Source: a bacterium
GTDB taxonomy: Bacteria; JAHJDO01
Direction: 5' to 3'
Assembly (NCBI GenBank): GCA_030652805.1
Contig: JAUSPT010000100.1
Coordinates: forward strand, 1-64,000
Length of the DNA: 64,000 bases
Shown: positions 50,097-58,698 of the stretch, piece by piece
How the letters are laid out: every line of letters begins with the position of its first letter
Numbering within the stretch: the first letter of the stretch is position 1
Made by a program: the position numbers and the translations under genes
Notes under the pieces: generated by a model
Database searches by the model: none
What the model saw: only the letters and a program-made list of their open reading frames with translations
Told to the model about the DNA's origin: nothing

Positions 50097-50151
50097 TTTA
50101 TATTAGAAAGATAAGCTATAACAATTTTAAGAAAAGCTAGGAGGATTTTAG
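50097..50151 (-). promoter_or_regulatory. AraC-type operator and promoter of the GH106-like operon
   Basis: On the minus strand CTAAAATCCTCCTAGCTTT continues to CTTAAAATT (50151-50123). TAAAAT half-sites at 50150-50145 and 50129-50124 are 21 bases apart. TTGTTA (50124-50119), 16 bases and TATAAA (50102-50097) follow. The rest of the 184-bp gap holds a short G+C-rich repeat near 50050-50078. Confidence 0.6.
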
Positions 50152-50198
50152 GGCTTGTCAGATAATACTTGTTCTATTTGTTGAATTGGTTGTCCTAT

Positions 50199-52259
50199 TC
50201 ATTTTACTTGAAGAACAATCACAAAATACCTTTTTATGCCTTCCATGGAGAAACTTATTTTGCCATTATTAATTTGTCCTTCTCGTGACTCAATTATGTC
50301 GGGTAAATATAGTAATGCTTTTTGTACAGGAGCAGTAATATTAACATTTCTGTCACCTGTTTTATATCTAATATGTCTTATCAACGGTTGATTATTCATT
50401 CTATTTACATAAACTTTATCTGGGATAATCTCGAAATCATTAGAAAGTCCGTGAACAATAATCTTATTATGCTTTCTGTATATGCGATATAACCAGCCCT
50501 CTGGAACTTCCACAGATATTGCATTATCAGGAATTTGTTCTTTTACCTTATTAATTACACCATTAACAATATTTTTATCCAGACATCTACCTGAAGTCCA
50601 GTAAAATGAGCCTTTGCCTCTTTTTATTTCTATCCACCTAGAGATTATTCTTTTACCTTTGTATTCACCATGGCAGGATAAGGATATATCCCTTTTCGGA
50701 CATTTACGAAGCTCAAAAAAAGCATCTATATCAACATCTCTTTCAGGTTCCTTGATATCTACATTGATACCAAAAGACGAAAGAAAAGTTGTTTTCTCAG
50801 TATGTCCCCTTTCATCTCTTAAGCCTAATGGTCCTGAGCCTATAACTTTCCCGCCTTGCTCAATATATCCGATGATCTTTTCCCGAATATTGTCAGAAAT
50901 GCAGTTAATATCACATAGTATCAAAACAGGATAATCCTTAACTGAAGGGATATCTTCCACTACATCAAATTGCATATTTTTTTCAAAAAGAGTTATAGCA
51001 ACGCTTCTGTAGGAAGTAACATAATCATCTTCAGTGTCCCCATAAAAAACCTGCGTTTCAAAAGAAAAATAAAGAGCAATGTTTGCCATGCTTTCTCCAT
51101 TGAATAATTCAGGATATTTTTCTTCAAAAAGATATCCTTCTTTTACAATATCCGATTCATCAGGAAGCAATTTTAAGTTCTTTTCAGGAATACCTAATCT
51201 CCCCTTCAGAGTAGATATCCATGAACTTGTTCCAACTAGTTTGTTAAATGCCCAGATGAGAAACGCAGCATCAGGAAAATGTGCATAGCCCAATCCAATA
51301 TTGGGAAGATTCTTTTTAGATGAAATTGCCTGATGAAGCATAATATCTGGTATTCTTTCTAAATAACCCTTATTAGACGAAACAAACTCTTTGCACATCT
51401 CCAGCATAAGATGATTTACTGATTTTGACAGAGTTTGAGAGCTTAATCCACTTGCATTCAGGCACTTTCCTGCACTTTTAGAACAACAGGTCATCAATGG
51501 AAAGTCACTTCCTAATTCATCTCTTACTATGGCAAGGAAATCGGCTGAATCATTGTAGCGCATCTCAACCCAGTCTTTGAACGCATCAGACTCATAATTC
51601 CCCCAAAAAGTTTTATCAGCAGCATCAGGAAGTTCTTTTCTATAAAGCGTTTTGTATTTTTCCCGGCAATATGGACAACGACATCCTTCCCATCTAGGAT
51701 AATAAATCACATCATCGCACATAAGCCCATCTATTTTTGTCTCAGCCATTAACTTTTTCAAATATAGTTTATATGCCTCCCTGAATTTTTTATTATTCAT
51801 GCAAAATATCTCTGCCTCATAATCAGGTAAATAGCAGGGTTTTCCTGTTCTTACACTTATCATCCGAAAATCATTTAACTTAGTTCCATTACATATAAGT
51901 GAGTTTGCCATTTCTTTTGAAGGATAAAAAGGCACATGATGCCTGTTTTTGTAGTAAATATTCCATTTCTGCTCCTTGTTTTTTGGCCTATGTACAAGGT
52001 TTGCAGAGTGATGATCAAAAAGCTTTATTCCTTGTTCATGCAGTGTATTTGCAATGAAGTTTAGAAGTTCATGAAGTCTGTCCCAGATATATATATAGTC
52101 CCATCTAAAATGAGCACCAAAAATGATAGCTGTATCGATCCCGGCTGCTTTGAATCGCTCAGCTTTTTTTATAATCTTTTCTTCAATCCCTTTATCAGGA
52201 TATATCAAATCTTCCCATAAGATCCACCAGCTAGCCATTCTGTAAGTATTTTTATTCAT
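50199..52259 (-). CDS. Putative glycoside hydrolase, TIM barrel with GATase-like domain
   Basis: 686-residue protein with an architecture similar to GH42: an N-terminal TIM barrel (about 1-380) and a class I glutamine amidotransferase-like domain (about 395-500, ALYFSFETQVFYGD, PVLILCDINCISD, GGKVIGSGPLGL) and a C-terminal beta domain. KIDGLMCDDVIYYPRWEGC-x-CPYC (about 185-207) has acids at the end of a strand and a cysteine cluster often seen in such barrels. No signal peptide was found. It follows the 1497-residue gene by 24 bases. Substrate and catalytic residues are uncertain. Confidence 0.6.
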   Translation of the reverse strand: MNKNTYRMASWWILWEDLIYPDKGIEEKIIKKAERFKAAGIDTAIIFGAHFRWDYIYIWDRLHELLNFIANTLHEQGIKLFDHHSANLVHRPKNKEQKWNIYYKNRHHVPFYPSKEMANSLICNGTKLNDFRMISVRTGKPCYLPDYEAEIFCMNNKKFREAYKLYLKKLMAETKIDGLMCDDVIYYPRWEGCRCPYCREKYKTLYRKELPDAADKTFWGNYESDAFKDWVEMRYNDSADFLAIVRDELGSDFPLMTCCSKSAGKCLNASGLSSQTLSKSVNHLMLEMCKEFVSSNKGYLERIPDIMLHQAISSKKNLPNIGLGYAHFPDAAFLIWAFNKLVGTSSWISTLKGRLGIPEKNLKLLPDESDIVKEGYLFEEKYPELFNGESMANIALYFSFETQVFYGDTEDDYVTSYRSVAITLFEKNMQFDVVEDIPSVKDYPVLILCDINCISDNIREKIIGYIEQGGKVIGSGPLGLRDERGHTEKTTFLSSFGINVDIKEPERDVDIDAFFELRKCPKRDISLSCHGEYKGKRIISRWIEIKRGKGSFYWTSGRCLDKNIVNGVINKVKEQIPDNAISVEVPEGWLYRIYRKHNKIIVHGLSNDFEIIPDKVYVNRMNNQPLIRHIRYKTGDRNVNITAPVQKALLYLPDIIESREGQINNGKISFSMEGIKRYFVIVLQVK

Positions 52260-52283
52260 AATATCAAATCGAATAACGAATTC

Positions 52284-55200
52284 TTAGTTCGTAAGTTTCT
52301 TATAATCCATAAAGTTTAAAAACTTAGCGCTATCTCCCACAAAAAAGACCTTTGTTCTTTCTTTTGGTATTTCAAATGAAAAGGTGTCAACGTTTTTAAA
52401 TAAAACCTCTCCTTCAAAAATATCTACCACATCGCTTTTTTTATTTAAGCTTATAGTCTTTTGTCCCCCTTGAGCAGAATGGAACATCAAAAATTCTTCA
52501 TTGGCATCAATGAAATCCAAAGAATCGCTGTAAATATGCACTCCCGCCCCTTTCGCTATACTCAATAACAAATCTGGCGATATCTTATTTGAACCACAAA
52601 AGATAGAATTGCTTTTATTGACATTTTTAACAGCAAATGATGGTCTTTTATTCTCTCTGTAAACACCCAATACTTCTGCTTCATTATCACAAACATAAAA
52701 GAGTGGCGCAAAGCTGTATTTCGCACCATATGAAGTATTATTAAAGTTTCCGCTTGTAAACTCATTTGTAAAGTTAACTATATCTGTTAATGGAGAGCTT
52801 TTATCTTTTATCATTCCAAACTCTATGCCAGTCAGATTTTTCATATTATTAAGATCCGCTTTCATGTCATGAATAAAACCAGGCGCATAACACCACATCA
52901 TAGTAACATCTTTTGATTGAATTTTTCTTATAGCATTTAATGTTTTATTATCATACTGAAAACAGTTTAAGAATATGTATAATTTATAATCATAGTCTTT
53001 TTTCAAAAGATCACTGAAAAGGATATAATCAACCGGCGCGCCAACTTGTGCAATTCTGCTTCTTTGATAATAAATAAGGTCTCCTGTTAAAGTATTCACT
53101 TTCCTTTCCGGATAGGTAATACTCCCGTTCCAACAAACATATTTTATTATCTCTCCCGATGGTATTTGTTCTTTATCAAAAGATAGATACTTTACTGAAT
53201 CTTCATCAACTACTACTGCAATCTCTACATTACGCTTGCTCTTATTAAGATTTATATATTCTCCCGCTTTCTTGCTTATCTTCAGGTCTTTTATTGTGCA
53301 TGGATCACTAAAATCAAGTCCACTGATAAGAGGTATAATGCATATGGGACTCTGTCGGCAAAGAGATCTGCCAAAATTCCTTTTTAAAACAGCTGTTGTT
53401 TGAGAAGGATTTATTGTTGGACAATGGCCCGCAGGGCCGGACATATGTGTTCTGGTATCATCATCAACGAATACTAATTTACCTGCGTTTTGAATTGATT
53501 TAAACGCCCACATCCACTCTCCTGAGTCACCAATTGCTCTTACACCATAAGTAGGGGGAGCAGATATAAAATCAATATCTTTTGAATCTAACACTTTTCT
53601 AAAAGCATTGTGTCCGCTCATATGATAAGCCCAATTCATATTTGCATATTCAAGGGTATACCCTCCATAGATTCCAACAATTTTTTTTCTATTAACCGAA
53701 TTCTTAATGACTCCTGCGAAATACACAATTGTATCTGAAACACTTTCTGAATAATATTGGTCATAATCTATTGCCAGAGAGGCTTGCTTCGGATCCCGGA
53801 ATAAACCTATCTCCGATTTTAGCCGGTCCTCTTTGGTCGGTATATTTATCCCACTAAATTTCTGTTTTTCTGTCGAATATTTTGATTTCAAAAATTCACA
53901 AAATCCATTTATAGAAGCATTGCTATAATCCATAAGTTTGTCAGTTCTATGGCATTCATGACATCCCCACCCTTGCCATTCGGCAGAGACCCCTCCTGTA
54001 AACCAATAACCAATTATCTTATCTCTATATGGTGAAGTTTCAAGATGCCCAACAAATTTTTCTATTGCTTTAGAAGCATCTTTCTTCCATTTTTCTGAGG
54101 AAAATGATGCTGTAGCTCTGTAGTAGGGCCAGAAACTTTTGTCATCAAATAATGAAATTTCTGACAGATTATTAGTTTGCCACCATGTCGGAGGCGCAAC
54201 CCAAAACAAAGGCATAATTAAAACTTCCGGATTGTCTTCAATCATCTCATTAATATATTTATCTACTTCAATAAAATTATATCTATTGGGCCCAAGCCAC
54301 CACTCTTTTGCATCCATCATTCCACCAATCCAAAGTGTTTGTATATTAACTTTAGCCTCTTTCATGGCTGGGGCACTATTTTTATGAATCATATTTCCTA
54401 TCAACGGATAGATAACTTTCCCGTTTACATATAACTGCGGAAAGCCATTATCAGATTTGACCTCACTTACCAGATTTTCTGTATCTGATCTATTATTTTT
54501 ATAAACAAAATTTCTTTGAATATTGTCCGGCATAGAAATTTCTCTGCCGTAAATTCCAAAAATAAGTTCAATATTCATATCAGGATAGTATTTATAAAAA
54601 GGTTTTGTGCTCACACTGATATCAAAAGTATTATCGTCTTGTTTTTGACAAATATTTTTTGTTAAATCAAATTCAAATTTTTCAAAGATTACATCGTCAT
54701 GTTTAAATCTTAAATAAAGAACTTCATCTTGACCTACAGGTTTTTGTGATTTAAGCTTGATTTTTAAAACCTGTGCTTCTGCACCGCTAATTACTTCTTT
54801 ATATTCGCATGATAGGCATTCTGTCGGCACCTGATATCTTTTGTCAAAATAAGGTGAAATTTTTGTCCATGGAGCAGCGGGTGGAGGAGACATTTTCTTT
54901 GGTTTGACCCAACTACCGTCATCAAAACTTATTTTTGTCCACCCTTCCTCTAATCTATTAGTACAAACAAAACTACTATCTGATACTACCTTCAGATAAG
55001 ATAAGTCCGTTGAATTAATTGTTAAGTCGAAAAGTAAACCTCCCGGCCCGCCGGCATTTACACTTTCAACAGCAATGACATTCATGCCTTTCTTTAATCT
55101 TGATGATATATTAATAAGTGCCGGGTCAAGCCATGAGTTAGGAGTAAAATTTTCTGCGATTTTATTACCATTAAGATAGAGCTTATAATAATCGTCAACA

Positions 55201-56777
55201 GTTATTTGAACCCATGCTGTTTCAAAATTATCCGGCACAGTAAAAACTCTTCTAAAATAATAGCTGCTATCATCGGTGTTTATAGGCTTATTCATTGCAT
55301 CGGATGAATGGGCAATCATATATCCTGTCCAATAAGGAGCCTTGCCGCGTTTTATAATATTCTTTTTTATATCTGCTGAAACGGTACTTTTCTCGGCTGG
55401 TTCTATTATTGCTTTTTTATCTTTTGGAGATACTTTACCTGTGCAAATTAATAGTGAGTCTAGAGCTATTGATAGTGACTGGGAAAGAACCATTGAGATA
55501 TTTCCTCCTGATGTTTTTCCTATAAGAAACCATTTAAATTCTCCTGTATTACTAAAGGGGGGATTTTTTTTAACCGCTCCTAAAAAAGAAATCTTTTCAG
55601 CGGCGGTTTTTCCTGAGATATCATCCAATGCCCTTGCCCAGATAGAAAAATCACCTTCAGGCAAGACTATATTTCTTTTATATTTCTTCCCATCCAACGA
55701 AGTAAATGAATCTAATGAAATAAAATATCTTTTTACGGAATTAATATCAATTTTTGAAACAGAGTCCAATTTTAATTTTTCCATGGGTGGATACATCCTT
55801 ATATATTCAATTTGTATTTTACCGGGATATTGGTCAACTATATCAAGCCTTAGGCTGTTTATTTTCCCTGAAAGCCAGTCTTTAAAGTTACCGTGAAAAT
55901 CCTTTTCTCTATTTAAAAAAACTTCATGCCAGTTGTTGTCGCTTACTAGCGAAGGAATCTTCCAGTAAAATTTATCGCTAAAGCCATGTTTATTATTTGC
56001 GTAGAATATCTGGCCGGTAGTTTTATCAGGCAGTCCGGAAGCTTTATATTTTATTACTATACCCTGCGCCCTTAAAGGGTCTATGTTTACATCATTGTTG
56101 GCCAGATGAGAATCTGATTTTTGAATATTAAGGCAGAGCAGGCCATTATTTATTTCCCACTCCAGACCTTTCGGGTCATCCCATCCCTGGGCATCATTTG
56201 TTTTGAAGTTCCATGTGTATTTCTCAAGACTACTGCGCTGAAAAAATGGCTGATTACTAAGTTGCACCCAATCAATCTTTATTCCTCTATTTTCTCCATC
56301 GCCAGGGTCTATCCTAAGAACAGAAACCACACCACTTATCCCGCCCCACTTGACTGCGCCTGACCCGGAAGACTCTCTCGCTGACCATCTCACTTTATTA
56401 AGATCTATATGATAAGTCTTCCATCCAGTTTCTATTTTTTGAGAATACCCTAAACACCAGTCTTTATTGGGTGAAGAGTAAAAAATTTGCAATGCGGTAT
56501 CTTTTTCTGAGGAATATAATCGTATGGAAAGAAACGAAACTTCCTTAGCCGTTATTCCTTCATCAGGCAGTTTTAAATACAACCGCGGATCAATCTTTGT
56601 CTTTCCTTCAAATAAACCTTTCTCAACTATATGGTGCTGAAAATTCTCAACCTTACTTATTTCTGATGAACTGTTGAAATTCCATGTAAGTTGTTCCTGC
56701 GAGACAGCATGACACAACACCCCTATCCTGCCGAACAAACAAATACTTAACATAAACAAAATCAACTTTCTAACCAT
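52284..56777 (-). CDS. Giant secreted multidomain glycosidase-like protein
   Basis: 1497 residues with a signal peptide (about 1-24). Two repeated carbohydrate-binding-like beta-sandwich domains follow (about 28-180 and 185-330, each opening YTWNF/LTWNF). A jelly-roll region (about 490-610) has the phrase KLYLNGNKIAENF found in GH2-type sugar-binding domains. A TIM barrel (about 800-1160, IMPLFWVAPPTWW, GYWFTGGVSAEWQGW, GIYGGYTLEYANM) and a GATase-like domain (about 1230-1330) end in beta strands. It probably cleaves a polysaccharide outside the cytoplasm. No exact GH family was recognised. AAGGAGGTG precedes the ATG. Confidence 0.65.
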   Translation of the reverse strand: MVRKLILFMLSICLFGRIGVLCHAVSQEQLTWNFNSSSEISKVENFQHHIVEKGLFEGKTKIDPRLYLKLPDEGITAKEVSFLSIRLYSSEKDTALQIFYSSPNKDWCLGYSQKIETGWKTYHIDLNKVRWSARESSGSGAVKWGGISGVVSVLRIDPGDGENRGIKIDWVQLSNQPFFQRSSLEKYTWNFKTNDAQGWDDPKGLEWEINNGLLCLNIQKSDSHLANNDVNIDPLRAQGIVIKYKASGLPDKTTGQIFYANNKHGFSDKFYWKIPSLVSDNNWHEVFLNREKDFHGNFKDWLSGKINSLRLDIVDQYPGKIQIEYIRMYPPMEKLKLDSVSKIDINSVKRYFISLDSFTSLDGKKYKRNIVLPEGDFSIWARALDDISGKTAAEKISFLGAVKKNPPFSNTGEFKWFLIGKTSGGNISMVLSQSLSIALDSLLICTGKVSPKDKKAIIEPAEKSTVSADIKKNIIKRGKAPYWTGYMIAHSSDAMNKPINTDDSSYYFRRVFTVPDNFETAWVQITVDDYYKLYLNGNKIAENFTPNSWLDPALINISSRLKKGMNVIAVESVNAGGPGGLLFDLTINSTDLSYLKVVSDSSFVCTNRLEEGWTKISFDDGSWVKPKKMSPPPAAPWTKISPYFDKRYQVPTECLSCEYKEVISGAEAQVLKIKLKSQKPVGQDEVLYLRFKHDDVIFEKFEFDLTKNICQKQDDNTFDISVSTKPFYKYYPDMNIELIFGIYGREISMPDNIQRNFVYKNNRSDTENLVSEVKSDNGFPQLYVNGKVIYPLIGNMIHKNSAPAMKEAKVNIQTLWIGGMMDAKEWWLGPNRYNFIEVDKYINEMIEDNPEVLIMPLFWVAPPTWWQTNNLSEISLFDDKSFWPYYRATASFSSEKWKKDASKAIEKFVGHLETSPYRDKIIGYWFTGGVSAEWQGWGCHECHRTDKLMDYSNASINGFCEFLKSKYSTEKQKFSGINIPTKEDRLKSEIGLFRDPKQASLAIDYDQYYSESVSDTIVYFAGVIKNSVNRKKIVGIYGGYTLEYANMNWAYHMSGHNAFRKVLDSKDIDFISAPPTYGVRAIGDSGEWMWAFKSIQNAGKLVFVDDDTRTHMSGPAGHCPTINPSQTTAVLKRNFGRSLCRQSPICIIPLISGLDFSDPCTIKDLKISKKAGEYINLNKSKRNVEIAVVVDEDSVKYLSFDKEQIPSGEIIKYVCWNGSITYPERKVNTLTGDLIYYQRSRIAQVGAPVDYILFSDLLKKDYDYKLYIFLNCFQYDNKTLNAIRKIQSKDVTMMWCYAPGFIHDMKADLNNMKNLTGIEFGMIKDKSSPLTDIVNFTNEFTSGNFNNTSYGAKYSFAPLFYVCDNEAEVLGVYRENKRPSFAVKNVNKSNSIFCGSNKISPDLLLSIAKGAGVHIYSDSLDFIDANEEFLMFHSAQGGQKTISLNKKSDVVDIFEGEVLFKNVDTFSFEIPKERTKVFFVGDSAKFLNFMDYKKLTN

Positions 56778-56890
56778 AACAGCACCTCCTTATCTTGTTT
56801 AGACTTTCGCAACTGACACAACTTGTAGCGACAAGCTGTAGTCTGTTAATTACAACTTTTTTAAGGTATTACCCGACTCTCACGTCTTAA

Positions 56891-57607
56891 TTAATCAGCA
56901 GCAGGCTTCCAATATTTATCAAGACCCTTATAAGTTTCATATGCATTCTTAACATGGCTTACATGCCAATCAGCCCACAAAATATTAACTCCCCCTTGAT
57001 GTCGATCGTCGTCCATTTTATAAGCAGAACTAGATGAATTAGTAATTAGATAGTAGGTAATATTTAGGCTTGCATAGTAAGCATCTGCTAAAACGATCAA
57101 TTCTGCAGGATACTTTATTTTAGAAGTTTTTGTTGGAGTATGAGCTACACCAAGAGTTGCCCCTACACCTGTTTCATTATACCCATAACTTGCTCTTGAA
57201 TACATTCCATCATTGGCAGTGGTGGTTCCAACAAAGCTCTCTGTATCTTTGCGTAGTTTCACAGCAGTTGGACAAACAAACAGCATATCATTAGCTACAT
57301 AGCCATCTTTTCTTAGGGCATAAGGCCAATGGTAACTTGTAGTAGGGGGGAAATAACCATCATAATCCTCTGTATACATAGAAAAGGCAAGCCCTAGTTG
57401 TCTTAGATTAGAGATACATTTTATTCGTCTTCCCATCTCTCTTGCCTGTGATAACGCAGGCAAGAGCAGCGAAGCCAGCAAAGCAATAATAGCTATTACG
57501 ACCAAAAGCTCAATAAGCGTAAAACCTCTGAATAAGCGCAAAGGGCGAAGCGTAGAGGGCAAAGAAGATTTTTTTGACCCCCAAATTTTTCTTATCTTAC
57601 TCATCAT
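56891..57607 (-). CDS. Prepilin-type protein with N-terminal cleavage/methylation motif and H-x9-D tail
   Basis: 238-residue pseudopilin-like protein. After a long positively charged leader (about 27 residues), [26 protein letters not shown] is the class III signal and helix recognised by PilD; cleavage is expected after the Gly. The body has [15 protein letters not shown], and the end has [14 protein letters not shown], the H-x9-D element of the prepilins that are abundant in Lentisphaerota, Planctomycetota and relatives. GGAGGG eight bases upstream fixes the ATG; a longer frame would put this site inside the gene. The leader's bases contain a GC-rich repeat-like stretch (57535-57563). Confidence 0.87.
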   Translation of the reverse strand: MMSKIRKIWGSKKSSLPSTLRPLRLFRGFTLIELLVVIAIIALLASLLLPALSQAREMGRRIKCISNLRQLGLAFSMYTEDYDGYFPPTTSYHWPYALRKDGYVANDMLFVCPTAVKLRKDTESFVGTTTANDGMYSRASYGYNETGVGATLGVAHTPTKTSKIKYPAELIVLADAYYASLNITYYLITNSSSSAYKMDDDRHQGGVNILWADWHVSHVKNAYETYKGLDKYWKPAAD

Positions 57608-57636
57608 AATTTGTTCCCTCCAATCTTTTAGAGACA

Positions 57637-57703
57637 ATTATAGCATATAACAAATAGTTTTAACAAACTATAAGGATTTTAAGAAAAACTAGGAGGATTT
57701 TAG
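57637..57703 (-). promoter_or_regulatory. AraC-type operator and promoter of the prepilin gene
   Basis: CTAAAATCCTCCTAGTTTT continues to CTTAAAAT (57703-57676, minus strand). The TAAAAT half-sites are 21 bases apart, and GGATTTTA is doubled at the same period. TTGTTA (57666-57661), an 18-base spacer and TATAAT (57642-57637) follow. The motif begins on the stop codon of the nucleotidyltransferase gene. Confidence 0.65.
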
Positions 57704-58251
57704 GAATTTTTATGGGTTTTTAATAAATTTTCAAATTCAGCAAATTTCATTTCCATCATTTCCTTTTTTGACCATCGTTCAATCTCGCCTAAATTTATTT
57801 TCTGATCTCTTGCAACAAGGATTGCCTGCTCCAATGACTGAGTATCATTCCAGTGGTAATAGGCTGCCAGTCTGTCCTTTATACATTCTGTTGGTGAAAT
57901 AATCTTAAGTTTTAATACCCCTGACTTCAACTCCGATATTTCCTTTATAGGTTCATCTCCTATCGCTAGTGGTCCCGGAGGAAATTCAATAAAATAGTCA
58001 GTACCTTTATGATAGAAACTCTGTCCTTTTTCCAAAAATCCAATTTTTGCTAATATTTTCTCCACATTTACCTTGTTTCTGAAATGTTGAATAATAAAAT
58101 CCAGATCGTAAGACAGATATTTATTGTCAGAATATATTGAAACGCACGCACCGCCTGTTAAAACTGCTTCTATTCCGTTTTTACAAAGGTAGTCTGAAAT
58201 ATAAAAAGCTAATTCTTTCAATGACATATCCTTAATCGGTTTATTTCTCAC
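57700..58251 (-). CDS. Nucleotidyltransferase-like protein (AbiEii/DUF6036 type)
   Basis: 183-residue protein. VLTGGACVSIYSDNKYLSYDLDFI (about 30-53) has the GG-x9-10-S-x-DLD signature of minimal nucleotidyltransferases, as in AbiEii-type toxins and DUF6036 proteins; a third acid may lie in the TDYFIEF strand near 86. It overlaps the winged-helix gene by four bases. Pairs of a winged-helix protein with a nucleotidyltransferase behave as toxin-antitoxin or abortive-infection systems in several families, so the same role is proposed here. Confidence 0.75.
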   Translation of the reverse strand: MRNKPIKDMSLKELAFYISDYLCKNGIEAVLTGGACVSIYSDNKYLSYDLDFIIQHFRNKVNVEKILAKIGFLEKGQSFYHKGTDYFIEFPPGPLAIGDEPIKEISELKSGVLKLKIISPTECIKDRLAAYYHWNDTQSLEQAILVARDQKINLGEIERWSKKEMMEMKFAEFENLLKTHKNS

Positions 58252-58616
58252 AAGGGTTTTCCTGTTCTTCTTGGTCTGAGTCGCGGAGTATAAAGTCGTC
58301 TTTTTTCATCTTCAGGAACAAAAATCAGAGACTTTTTTAATAATTCTTCCATCTCTTTTTTAAATGGATATCTCGGGTTAATTCCAAAAAGTCTGACTTT
58401 TCCCCTTAGCTTACTGTACAAGATACCGCCTCTTTCAAGATTTAACAATTGATTCTGAACAGTATTGAGATTAAAATTGAAAGTTCTTGCAATTTCTCTT
58501 GCATAAGATTCAACATGAGTGAATATAAAAAGCAATATTTTCTCCTTTTTTTCAGATCCTAATAATGACTCTAACATTTCACGTCTCCTTCTTAAATTAC
58601 CAACAATATCAGTCAT
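58248..58616 (-). CDS. Winged-helix transcriptional regulator, partner of the nucleotidyltransferase
   Basis: 122-residue DNA-binding protein. Residues 20-75 form a winged helix (KEKILLFIFTHVESYAREIARTFNFNLNTVQNQLLNLERGGIL), and the basic tail (RRLYTPRLRPRRTG) may bind DNA or the partner. The start chosen is MTDIVG: the -10 TATAAT overlaps the earlier ATG, so transcripts should begin after it. A 7-bp dyad, ATGACCA/TGGTCAT, covers that region and may be its own operator. It is followed by the nucleotidyltransferase gene with a four-base overlap. Confidence 0.72.
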   Translation of the reverse strand: MTDIVGNLRRRREMLESLLGSEKKEKILLFIFTHVESYAREIARTFNFNLNTVQNQLLNLERGGILYSKLRGKVRLFGINPRYPFKKEMEELLKKSLIFVPEDEKRRLYTPRLRPRRTGKPL

Positions 58617-58698
58617 ATGACCATGTTTATTGGTCATTATAGTAAATTGTATTCCTTGAAGTCAAATCAAATTTTAAGAAAAGCTAGGAGGATTTTAG
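58617..58698 (-). promoter_or_regulatory. AraC-type operator, promoter and dyad of the HTH-nucleotidyltransferase pair
   Basis: CTAAAATCCTCCTAGCTTT continues to CTTAAAATT (58698-58670), with TAAAAT half-sites 21 bases apart. TTGACT (58665-58660), an 18-base spacer and TATAAT (58641-58636) follow, then an ATGACCA/TGGTCAT dyad (58637-58631 and 58623-58617). The motif starts on the AraC stop codon. Confidence 0.65.

Noticed and set aside
53900-54000. CxxCH (CHECH) heme-binding motif in the 1497-residue protein
   Set aside because: A single motif in a TIM barrel; a cysteine cluster at a similar place in the 686-residue protein lacks the heme pattern, so a structural or metal role is more likely.
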